A stretch of DNA of 64,000 bases from contig NZ_MPOB01000006.1 in assembly GCF_002148795.1 (NCBI RefSeq), forward strand, positions 1 to 64,000. The letters run 5' to 3'. Source of the DNA: Oceanibaculum nanhaiense (GTDB taxonomy: Bacteria; Pseudomonadota; Alphaproteobacteria; Oceanibaculales; Oceanibaculaceae). Position numbers and translations under genes: made by a program. The number at the start of each line of letters is the position of its first letter. Positions within the stretch are counted from its first letter, which is position 1. This document shows, piece by piece, positions 57,327 to 64,000 of this stretch. A model generated the notes under the pieces. The model had not been told where the DNA came from. It did not search any database and saw only the letters and a program-made list of their open reading frames with translations.

Positions 57327-58170
57327 GAATCACCGCCTTGCCGTTGTTCACAACCACCACATCGCGTTCCAGCAGACGGGCGCGGAAAGCACCGTCGCGC
57401 CAGATTTCCGTGCGGATCGTCTCGCCCGGATAGACCGGTGACGAAAAGCGCAGGTCGAGCGATTTCAGCGCCGTCGAATCATACTCCGCCAGCGCGCGGA
57501 TCAGCGCGTGGGTGACAACGCCCAGCGTGCACAGCCCGTGCAGGATCGGCCGGGGAAAGCCGGCCTTGGCCGCCACGGACGGGCTGGCATGCAGCGGGTT
57601 GTCGTCGCCGTTCAGCCGGTAATACAGCGCCTGCTCCGGCCGGGTGGTCAGATCGACCACCATATCCGGCTCGCCTTCCGGCACCGGATGCGGCGGCTTC
57701 ACCGGCCCGGATGGGCCGCCGAAGCCGCCATCGCCGCGCAGGAAGGTGGTGGAGCGGGTGGTGGCATAGAGCGTGCCGTCGGCCCCGCACACCTGCTTCT
57801 CGGAATACAGCAGCGCGCCCTTGCCCTCGCCCTTATCGACAATGCCGGTGACACGGGTGGTGCCGATTATCTCGCCCTCGACCGGCAGCGGCCTGTGGAT
57901 CTCAATGCCCTGCTCGCCATGCACGACACGCACCGCATCGACGCCGGTCTCATGGTTGCGCAGCCAGAAGCCCGGATGACCCAGCACCACCGCCATCGAC
58001 GGCATCGCCTTCAGGGCGCGGTGATGATCGACGAAATCGAGCTGGCGCTCGTCCATCGGGTCCATGCCCAGGCCGATGGACAACGCATAGAACACGCTGT
58101 CGCGCCTGGTCAGGGTCTGGCGGACTTCCGGGATCGGGAAGTTCAGCAGCTTCTCATAGTCAATGGCCAT
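57319..58170 (-). CDS. MaoC-type (R)-specific enoyl-CoA hydratase
   Basis: A 283-residue double hot-dog protein. The C-terminal half carries the hydratase-2 motif YRLNGDDNPLHASPSVA with catalytic Asp and His, then FPRPILHGLCTLG. The N-terminal half is a degenerate hot dog, as in eukaryotic hydratase-2. It yields (3R)-hydroxyacyl-CoA. It overlaps its neighbours by 8 and 11 nt, showing a tight operon. Confidence 0.91.
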   Translation of the reverse strand: MAIDYEKLLNFPIPEVRQTLTRRDSVFYALSIGLGMDPMDERQLDFVDHHRALKAMPSMAVVLGHPGFWLRNHETGVDAVRVVHGEQGIEIHRPLPVEGEIIGTTRVTGIVDKGEGKGALLYSEKQVCGADGTLYATTRSTTFLRGDGGFGGPSGPVKPPHPVPEGEPDMVVDLTTRPEQALYYRLNGDDNPLHASPSVAAKAGFPRPILHGLCTLGVVTHALIRALAEYDSTALKSLDLRFSSPVYPGETIRTEIWRDGAFRARLLERDVVVVNNGKAVIHG

Positions 58171-60262
58171 CGCCGCCCCCGATTTCGATCACCGCATCGA
58201 CGGCATAGGCGCCCTCGCCCTCCGGCATGACGATCACCGGGTTGAGATCGACCGATTGCAGGCTCTCGCCGGCCTGATGCGCCACGACCGACAGGCGGGA
58301 CAGCATTTCCGCCAGCGCCTTCACATCGGCCTTGGGCCGGCCGCGCGCGCCCTGCAGCAGGGAGAGACCCTTCAGCGAGCCGATCATCTCCTCCGCGACA
58401 TCGACCCCAAACGGGCAGCGGCGGAAGGCGACATCCTTCACGATCTCGACGAACACGCCGCCGAGGCCGACCATCGCCACCGGCCCGAACACCGGGTCGC
58501 GGTGGATGCCGAGAATGCATTCAACGCCGCCCTTCAGCTGCTTCGCCACCAGCACGCCCTCGATACGGGCCTTCGGCGCATGCTGCTTCGCGCGCTCGAT
58601 CAGCGTGGCGAAGCCGGTCTTCACGGCGGCCTCGTCACCCACGTCCAGCAGCACGCCGCCGATCTCCGTCTTGTGCAGAATGTCCGGCGAGACGATCTTC
58701 AGCACCACCGGATAGCCGAAACCGGCGGCCGCCTTCGCGGCCTCCTCCGGCGAGGTGCAGACCTGCTCCGGCGCTGCCTTGATGCCGGCCTGGCCGAGCA
58801 GGCGCTTGGCCTCCGCCTCGGTCGGCGTGGCGTCGGGAAGTGCTATGGCCGGCACGGCGGGCGGCTGCTGCCCCGGCTTGCGCGCGAAGGCCTTGCCGAA
58901 CCGGCCCATCGCGTCGATGGCGACGACAGCGCGGGTCGGGTCCTCGAACACGCTGAAGCCGTCGCCCTCATATTCCGCGATGCGGTCGCGCCCGGCGACG
59001 ATGGACAGCACATAGAGCCTGTCGGGGTGCTTGTCCTTCAGCAGGCGCAGCTGTTCGCGCAGGCGCGGCGACAGGGTCGGCGAGCCCGCCGTATAGGTCA
59101 GGAATCCCAGGATCGAGCTGTAGCCGCCCTCGGTCACCACCGCGTCGGCGAACTGACCCATCAGCGACAGATCGTTCAGCACCTGCGCGGTGCAATCGAC
59201 CGGGTTGCGCGGCGCCGCATAGGGCAGGATCGCCTTCAGCCGCTTCTGCGATTCCTCCGGCATTTCCGGCATGGCGAGGCCCAGCTCCTCCGCCGCGTCG
59301 GAGACGACGACGCCGGCCCCGCCGCTGACGGTGATGACACCCAGCGTGTTGTTCACCGGGTAGATGCGCCGCGTCGCCAGCTGCGCGATATCCAGCATCT
59401 GGTCGGTGGTGTGCGCCTGCACCGCGCCGAATTCCGCCAGCACAGCGCTGGTCACCGTGTCGTCGCCGGCGATCGAGGCGGTGTGCGACTTCGCCGCAGC
59501 ACCACCCAGCGCGCTGCGCCCAACCTTCATGACAACGACCGGCTTGCGCGCCTGGCGCGCCGCTTCCAGCGCCGCCACGAAGCTGTCACCGCGGTTGATG
59601 CCCTCGGCATAGACGGCGATCACGTCGATGCCGTCATCGATCACCATATGGCCGATGGCATCGCCCAGCGTCACATCGCCTTCATTGCCGGTCATCACGC
59701 CGGCGGCGATACCGAGACCGCGCGCCCGCATGACGCTGACCAGATGGCCGCAATAGGCGCCCGACTGGCTGGCGATGCCGATGCGCCCGACCGGCGGCAT
59801 GCCGCCGTCGAACACCGAGGTGAAGCTGCCGTAGAAGCTGCTGCGCAGATCGAACAGGCCCAGCGTATTCGGCCCCAGCACGCGCATACCATGCTTGCCG
59901 GCGGCGGCGATCATGCGGTCCTGTTCGGCGGCGCCATCCTCGTCCATCTCGGCAAAGCCGGAGCTGAACACGATGGCGCCCGCCGTGCCGCGCGCGGCCA
60001 GGGCCTCGATGGTCTCCGTCACCAGCTTGGCCGGCACGGCGACGATGGCGACGTCCGGCACTTCCGGCAGATCGGCGACCGAGGCATAGGCGGTCAGCCC
60101 CTGCACCTCCGGCCGGTTCGGATTGACCGGCAGGATGGTGCCCTTGTAACCGCCCGCCAGCATGGAGGCGATGGGCCGCCCGCCGATCCGGCTGGCATCG
60201 CCGGACGCCCCGATGATGGCGACCGAGCGCGGCGCGAACAGGCGCGACAGCCGGTCGCTCAC
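58160..60262 (-). CDS. NDP-forming acyl-CoA synthetase (acetate--CoA ligase family)
   Basis: A 700-residue fused enzyme. The CoA-binding domain (VAIIGASGDASRIGGRP) comes first, then succinyl-CoA-ligase-like domains with the phosphohistidine region KSHTASIAGDD, and a C-terminal ATP-grasp domain (from about 480; VVLKIVSPDILHKTEIGGV). It forms acyl-CoA from a free acid with ATP, giving ADP. In this cluster it probably activates the acid imported by the TRAP system. Confidence 0.92.
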   Translation of the reverse strand: MSDRLSRLFAPRSVAIIGASGDASRIGGRPIASMLAGGYKGTILPVNPNRPEVQGLTAYASVADLPEVPDVAIVAVPAKLVTETIEALAARGTAGAIVFSSGFAEMDEDGAAEQDRMIAAAGKHGMRVLGPNTLGLFDLRSSFYGSFTSVFDGGMPPVGRIGIASQSGAYCGHLVSVMRARGLGIAAGVMTGNEGDVTLGDAIGHMVIDDGIDVIAVYAEGINRGDSFVAALEAARQARKPVVVMKVGRSALGGAAAKSHTASIAGDDTVTSAVLAEFGAVQAHTTDQMLDIAQLATRRIYPVNNTLGVITVSGGAGVVVSDAAEELGLAMPEMPEESQKRLKAILPYAAPRNPVDCTAQVLNDLSLMGQFADAVVTEGGYSSILGFLTYTAGSPTLSPRLREQLRLLKDKHPDRLYVLSIVAGRDRIAEYEGDGFSVFEDPTRAVVAIDAMGRFGKAFARKPGQQPPAVPAIALPDATPTEAEAKRLLGQAGIKAAPEQVCTSPEEAAKAAAGFGYPVVLKIVSPDILHKTEIGGVLLDVGDEAAVKTGFATLIERAKQHAPKARIEGVLVAKQLKGGVECILGIHRDPVFGPVAMVGLGGVFVEIVKDVAFRRCPFGVDVAEEMIGSLKGLSLLQGARGRPKADVKALAEMLSRLSVVAHQAGESLQSVDLNPVIVMPEGEGAYAVDAVIEIGGGDGH

Positions 60263-61413
60263 AGTGCCGCCTCCGATCCCAGCAGCGCCGTCACCTGGCT
60301 GGACAGCACGCCGCCATTGCCGTGGCAGATCGCGACATCGCAGGTGTCGAGCTGGCGTTCGCCGGCCTGGCCCCGGATCTGCGTCACCGCCTCCAGGATC
60401 AGGAACAACCCGTACATGCCGGGATGCACGCAGGACAGGCCGCCGCCGCTGGTGTTCACCGCCAGCGAGCCGCCGGGGGCGATATTGCCGTCCTGCACGA
60501 AGCGGCCGCCCTCGCCCTTCGGACAGAATCCGAGATCTTCCAGGAACAGCAGGGTGGTGATGGTGAAGGCGTCATAGAGCATGACGAGGTCGCAGTCGGA
60601 CGGCTTCAGCCCCGCCATCTCGAAGGCGCGCGGGCCGCTTTCGGCAGCCACCGTGCGCGTCAGATCGGCCATCTGGGTGATCGAGCGGTGCGAATGCGCG
60701 CCGCCGACGCCCAGCACATAGGCCGGCTTGTGCTTCATGTCCTTCGCCCGGTCGGCACGGACCATGACGCAGGCCGCGCCGCCATCGGTGACCAGGCAGC
60801 AATCGCGCGTGGTCAGCGGGTCGCTGATCATGCGGGCGTTCAGCACATCCTCGCGGGTCAGCGGGCCGCGCGCGAAGGCGCTGGGGTTCTTGTTCGCCCA
60901 TTGCCGCGCAGAGACGGCGATATCGGCCAGCATCTCCCGCGTGGTGCCGTATTCATGCATGTGGCGCTGCGCCGCCAGCGCATAGGCGGTCACCGGATGG
61001 CGCGGCTTGAACGGCGCTTCGTGCCATTGCGGCTCGCTCATCGACACCAGCCGGCCGCCGGCCGTGCGCTGGTTGGAGCCGTAGCAGATCAGTACCGCGT
61101 TGCAGATGCCGGCCTCAAGGGCCAGCGCCGCCTGCAGCAGATGCATCTCGAAGGACGAGCCGCCGATATTGGTGCCGTCGAAGAAGGCCGGCTTGATGCC
61201 GAGATATTCCGCCACCGACAGGGTCGGGAAGGCGTGCGTGCTGGTCGCCGCGCACAGCCCATCGATATCCTTCAGTTCCAGCCCGGCATCCTTCACCGCG
61301 GCGATCGCCGCCTCGCCCAGCAGCTCGATGGCGCTGCGGCCGGGTGCTTCGCCCCAGCCGACCCCGCCAACGCCGACGATGGCCGTGCGGCCGCGCACAT
61401 TCATGTTGCTCAT
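60259..61413 (-). CDS. Thiolase-fold protein lacking the catalytic Cys (Ltp2-like aldolase candidate)
   Basis: A 384-residue SCP2-thiolase-like protein. At the nucleophile position the sequence is TNIGGSSFEMHLLQAA, with S86/S87 instead of Cys. The late motif reads TSGGGLSCVHPGMYG (C328, H330), and LMLYDAF holds Y280. Together with the adjacent DUF35 gene (4-nt overlap) this matches Ltp2-DUF35 aldolases of steroid side-chain degradation, which cleave by retro-aldol chemistry and not thiolysis. Y280 and Y334 are candidate active-site tyrosines. An ordinary thiolase function is unlikely without Cys. Confidence 0.86.
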   Translation of the reverse strand: MSNMNVRGRTAIVGVGGVGWGEAPGRSAIELLGEAAIAAVKDAGLELKDIDGLCAATSTHAFPTLSVAEYLGIKPAFFDGTNIGGSSFEMHLLQAALALEAGICNAVLICYGSNQRTAGGRLVSMSEPQWHEAPFKPRHPVTAYALAAQRHMHEYGTTREMLADIAVSARQWANKNPSAFARGPLTREDVLNARMISDPLTTRDCCLVTDGGAACVMVRADRAKDMKHKPAYVLGVGGAHSHRSITQMADLTRTVAAESGPRAFEMAGLKPSDCDLVMLYDAFTITTLLFLEDLGFCPKGEGGRFVQDGNIAPGGSLAVNTSGGGLSCVHPGMYGLFLILEAVTQIRGQAGERQLDTCDVAICHGNGGVLSSQVTALLGSEAAL

Positions 61414-61796
61414 GCCGCAGCTCCCTTTTCCGCGAGGTCGAACAGGATGACCTTCTCGCCCTCCAGCTCCGCGATACGGGCCTTCACCCGTGTGCCGATG
61501 GGGGCGGTTTCCACCCCCTCGATGCGGGTCATCAGGCGCGGCCCCTCGTCGAGCTGCACCAGCGCAATGTTGAAGCTGCTGTCACGGCCGCGGTTCACGG
61601 TGATGGAATAGATTGTGCCGAGGCCCGACGCCTCGACCCATTCCAGATCCATCGCGCCGCTGCCCGGTGCGGCGACGCGCGGATAGAACACATGCTCGCC
61701 GGTGGAGGCGCTGCGCTGGATCATGAAGCGGCCCTCGTCCAGGAAGGCGCGGTACTGCGCTTCGGGGCCGGGGCCTTGGCTCTGTGTGGGGATCAT
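61410..61796 (-). CDS. DUF35 OB-fold protein without zinc ribbon
   Basis: A 128-residue protein with the DUF35 OB-fold pattern (GLGTIYSITVNRG, IALVQLDEGPRLMTRI, GTRVKA). The N-terminal segment, where DUF35 partners normally bear a four-Cys zinc ribbon, is retained in length, but the protein contains no Cys at all. I chose the ATG at 61796, with AGAGGAA upstream, over 61961. It is the first gene of the minus-strand operon and presumably the obligate partner of the thiolase-like protein. Confidence 0.85.
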   Translation of the reverse strand: MIPTQSQGPGPEAQYRAFLDEGRFMIQRSASTGEHVFYPRVAAPGSGAMDLEWVEASGLGTIYSITVNRGRDSSFNIALVQLDEGPRLMTRIEGVETAPIGTRVKARIAELEGEKVILFDLAEKGAAA

Positions 61797-61885
61797 GCGT
61801 TTCCTCTGTCTCGCTTGGCGTCGCAATAAACGGGACGGCGCCGGCTGGCGCGAGAGCGAGGAACGGGCGGATTCCAAAATCGAAA

Positions 61886-61908
61886 GGCATTCCAGTTTTT
61901 CGAATGCC
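61886..61908. promoter_or_regulatory. Inverted repeat in the divergent control region (site 1)
   Basis: GGCATTC-N9-GAATGCC, 90 bp upstream of the DUF35 start, in the 280-bp gap shared with the divergent IclR gene. It is a candidate operator for that regulator or a second one. Confidence 0.5.
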
Positions 61909-62043
61909 GTCGCTGATTTCGCCGGAAACATCCTTTCGGGAAAAATTCCGAAAAGCCGCACAAAATCAGACTATATCATTGGAATACCGCTATTTTATCC
62001 TCCCGCATCGCGCCTGTGGCGTCTCGTTGGGAAGCCATGGTAC

Positions 62044-62059
62044 ATTCTGTATTCAGAAT
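62044..62059. promoter_or_regulatory. Inverted repeat in the divergent control region (site 2)
   Basis: ATTCTG-TATT-CAGAAT lies 17 bp before the IclR start, where an autorepressor would bind. IclR operators are often short dyads like this. Confidence 0.55.
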
Positions 62060-62076
62060 TGCAATCGGAGTGTTGA

Positions 62077-62889
62077 ATGGCAGACACGATTGAAAAGCAT
62101 ATGGGGGAAAAGCATAAGGATGTCGGCGCCGTCGTGCATGCGCTGCGCATCCTGCAGCATCTGGCCGACGCGCCGGGGCCGCTGGGCGTCGCCGCCGTGG
62201 CGCGCGCGACCGGCATCAGCCCCAGCACCTGCTTCAGCATCCTTCGCACCATGGCGCGGGCGCGCTTCGTCAGCTTCCACGAGACCGACAAGACCTACAC
62301 GCTGGGGCTGGCGGTGGCGGAGCTGGCGACTGGGCTGATCGGCACCAGCTATCTGGACCTGATCCGGCCGGAGATCGAGCGGCTGGCGCTGAACCACAAC
62401 ATGCTGATCGCGCTGTGGCGCGTCACCGAGGACGGCCATATCGTCGTCATCGACCGGGCTTATGGCGAGCATGTGGTGCGCGTCGATATGCGGGTCGGAT
62501 CGCGCCTGCCCTTCCTGATCGGCGCGGTCGGGCGCTGCGTCGCGGCGCATCTGCACCTGCCCCCGGCGGAGCTGCGGCGGCGCTTCACCACGCTGCGCTG
62601 GCAGAACCCGCCCAGCTACGAGCAGTATGAATCGGAAGTGGCCGAGGCCGGCCAGCGCGGCTGGACCAAGGATGTCGGGCATCTCTATCGCGGCATCACC
62701 ACGGTGGCGAGCGCGGTGGCCGATCAGGCCGGCTCGCCGCGCTTCGGCATCAGCGGCATCGCCATCCAGGGCCAGCAGACACCGGAACAGATCGACCGGC
62801 TGGGCGAGGAACTGCGCGACGTCGCCGCCTATCTCGGCCGCGCCCTGTTCGCGCAACGCCAGCCGGTCGCGATCGCCGCCGCCTCTTAA
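62077..62889 (+). CDS. IclR family transcriptional regulator
   Basis: A 270-residue regulator. The N-terminal winged helix has recognition region VARATGISPSTCFSILRTM (about residues 43-61), and the effector-binding domain spans about 95-260 (VGSRLPFLIGAVGRCVAA, and GISGIAIQG at about 227). GGAG precedes the ATG. It is divergent from the catabolic operon and is presumably its pathway-specific controller, with an acid or acyl-CoA intermediate as effector. Its stop is 1 bp from that of the convergent flavoprotein gene. Confidence 0.92.
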   Translation: MADTIEKHMGEKHKDVGAVVHALRILQHLADAPGPLGVAAVARATGISPSTCFSILRTMARARFVSFHETDKTYTLGLAVAELATGLIGTSYLDLIRPEIERLALNHNMLIALWRVTEDGHIVVIDRAYGEHVVRVDMRVGSRLPFLIGAVGRCVAAHLHLPPAELRRRFTTLRWQNPPSYEQYESEVAEAGQRGWTKDVGHLYRGITTVASAVADQAGSPRFGISGIAIQGQQTPEQIDRLGEELRDVAAYLGRALFAQRQPVAIAAAS

Positions 62890-62890
62890 C

Positions 62891-63904
62891 TTAAGCGGGC
62901 TGTAGCCCTTCCAGCCGGCCAGCCGTGGCGCGCAGCCGCGCCAGCGCGTCGGCTTCCAGCCGCTCCAGGATCGCCGCTGCCGGCTCCAGACGGTCGCACC
63001 AGGCCGCCGCCGGCCCCAGCGACAGCACGCCCTTGGTCCAGTCCCCGGTCTCGTAGGCCACCTTCTGGATCGGCCCGCCGACCAGCGGCCCCAGCACCGC
63101 ATAGTCGCTCTGCCCGCTGGCTTCCAGCCGCGCCACTTCCGCCGCCGTCTCGTTGGCGAGGCAGCGATAGGTGTTCTTGAGGCTGCGCAGCACGGTCGTC
63201 GAGCAGGTCTCGTCCAGCCCGAGCAGATGCTGCTTGTAGAGCGGATGCGCCCAGATCTCGTCGGCCACCAGCATGCGGCTGCCCAGCAGCACGCCATCGG
63301 CGCCCATCGCCAGTGCGGCGGCAATCTGCCGGCCGGAGCCGATGCCGCCGCCGACCACCACCGGCACGTCGAGGCTCTCCAGCGCGCGCGCCGCCAGCAG
63401 CATCGCCGGCAGATCGCCCAAGCCCGGATGGCCGCCGCATTCCGCCCCGATCAGCGCCACCGCATCGACGCCCGCCGAGGCCGCCTTGGCGGCGTGGCGC
63501 ACCGTCGTCGCCTTGTGCAGCACCGTGCAGCCGGCCTCCTTCAGGCGCGGCAGCAGTGCTTCCGGGCTGTAGCCCGCCGTCTCGATGCGGGTCACGCCCT
63601 CCTCGACCACCACATCGACATAGGCCTTCATCTTCTCATTCTCCGCCGGCCGGGCGGAGATATAGAGGTTCACGCCAAACGGCCTGCCGCCGGTCATTTC
63701 CCGGCAGCGCCGCACGGCATCGCGGAAGGCATCGGCATCCGGGTAGGAGCGCGGGGTGATGAAGCCCATGGCCCCGGCATTCACCACGGCGGCGACATAT
63801 TCCGCCGTCGCCAGCCACATCAGCCCGCCGCACAGGATCGGCTTGTCGATGCCGAACAGATCGGTCAACCGGGTCGGCAGCTTGGGGGAGGACGGGGTCG
63901 GCAT
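62891..63904 (-). CDS. Nitronate monooxygenase-like FMN enzyme
   Basis: A 337-residue TIM-barrel flavoprotein of the NMO/2-nitropropane dioxygenase superfamily. KPILCGGLMW opens the barrel, ALIGAECGGHPG has the conserved His, and VVVGGGIGSGRQIAAALAMG binds FMN phosphate. Members also act as enoyl reductases, so in this setting it may reduce or oxidise an unsaturated CoA ester. The start at 63904 has AGGAG seven bases upstream; the longer frame from 63979 lacks support. Confidence 0.89.
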   Translation of the reverse strand: MPTPSSPKLPTRLTDLFGIDKPILCGGLMWLATAEYVAAVVNAGAMGFITPRSYPDADAFRDAVRRCREMTGGRPFGVNLYISARPAENEKMKAYVDVVVEEGVTRIETAGYSPEALLPRLKEAGCTVLHKATTVRHAAKAASAGVDAVALIGAECGGHPGLGDLPAMLLAARALESLDVPVVVGGGIGSGRQIAAALAMGADGVLLGSRMLVADEIWAHPLYKQHLLGLDETCSTTVLRSLKNTYRCLANETAAEVARLEASGQSDYAVLGPLVGGPIQKVAYETGDWTKGVLSLGPAAAWCDRLEPAAAILERLEADALARLRATAGRLEGLQPA

Positions 63905-64000
63905 CGGCGCGCTCCTGCTTGGAATAGGCGCATCAGCAAAGGCGGGCTCGGCGAGGTTGTCAACGGCCCTGCTTGTCAAAGCACCGGAACCGGCAGTAGC

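Noticed and set aside
58163-60577. 804-codon open frame on the plus strand
   Set aside because: It is antisense to the acyl-CoA synthetase gene, with Arg/His/Gln-rich shadow composition and no motif.

Overview
The window is a 64 kb piece of a GC-rich alphaproteobacterial chromosome, most likely Rhodospirillales or a close relative. The evidence is the gene order rng/yacG-maf-infA-LMW phosphatase-UPF0262-hisD, murA next to a DUF2948 gene, a short-form HisG, and xerC-DUF484-transaldolase-priA beside an F1-only ATP synthase operon (atpHAGDC without Fo genes). Genus-level placement is not possible from the sequence alone.

Left edge (1-511): the 3' end of an AT-rich foreign gene stops about 225 bp before the 3' end of a tRNA-Phe gene. 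This looks like the edge of a genomic island integrated at that tRNA. From 682 to 6116 runs a minus-strand housekeeping operon (hisG, hisD, UPF0262, LMW phosphatase, infA, maf, RNase E/G, yacG). A gamma-glutamyltransferase, a soluble PAS histidine kinase and an MFS transporter (6.3-10.5 kb) separate it from DUF2948 and murA. Small genes, tRNA-Thr and an FAH-family hydrolase follow.

The 14-35 kb section is mixed accessory and regulatory DNA. It holds a His-rich TonB receptor behind a Zur-like palindrome, a Tat-exported aldo/keto reductase, a candidate small RNA (about 18049-18179), a molybdate-type regulator, FabI, and a four-PAS hybrid kinase broken by one extra base in a C7 tract followed by its REC/HD-GYP partner. 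Next come a DUF2946-YcnI-TonB receptor metal locus, a TauE-type permease, an amidoligase plus class I glutamine amidotransferase pair, an SDR-DUF2256-FeS photolyase set, and a copper chaperone plus cytochrome c behind a CueR-type promoter. A BCCT osmolyte transporter has a leader that contains a terminator.

From 35 to 48 kb are FkbM methyltransferase, FKBP isomerase, XerC, DUF484, transaldolase, PriA, the F1 ATP synthase operon, a ferritin-like protein and a DUF3237 protein. From 48.2 kb to the right end lies a catabolic cluster: a fused TRAP permease with a TAXI binding protein, an NDP-forming acyl-CoA ligase, three acyl-CoA dehydrogenases, a PaaG-like crotonase, a MaoC hydratase, an MFE2-type SDR, a thiolase-fold protein without the nucleophilic cysteine, a cysteine-free DUF35 protein, a divergent IclR regulator and a nitronate-monooxygenase-like flavoprotein. 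Together they could import an unknown carboxylic acid and degrade its side chain as CoA esters, ending in a retro-aldol step like that of the mycobacterial igr/Ltp2 system. This cluster, the amidoligase pair and the candidate small RNA are the most interesting parts of the window.
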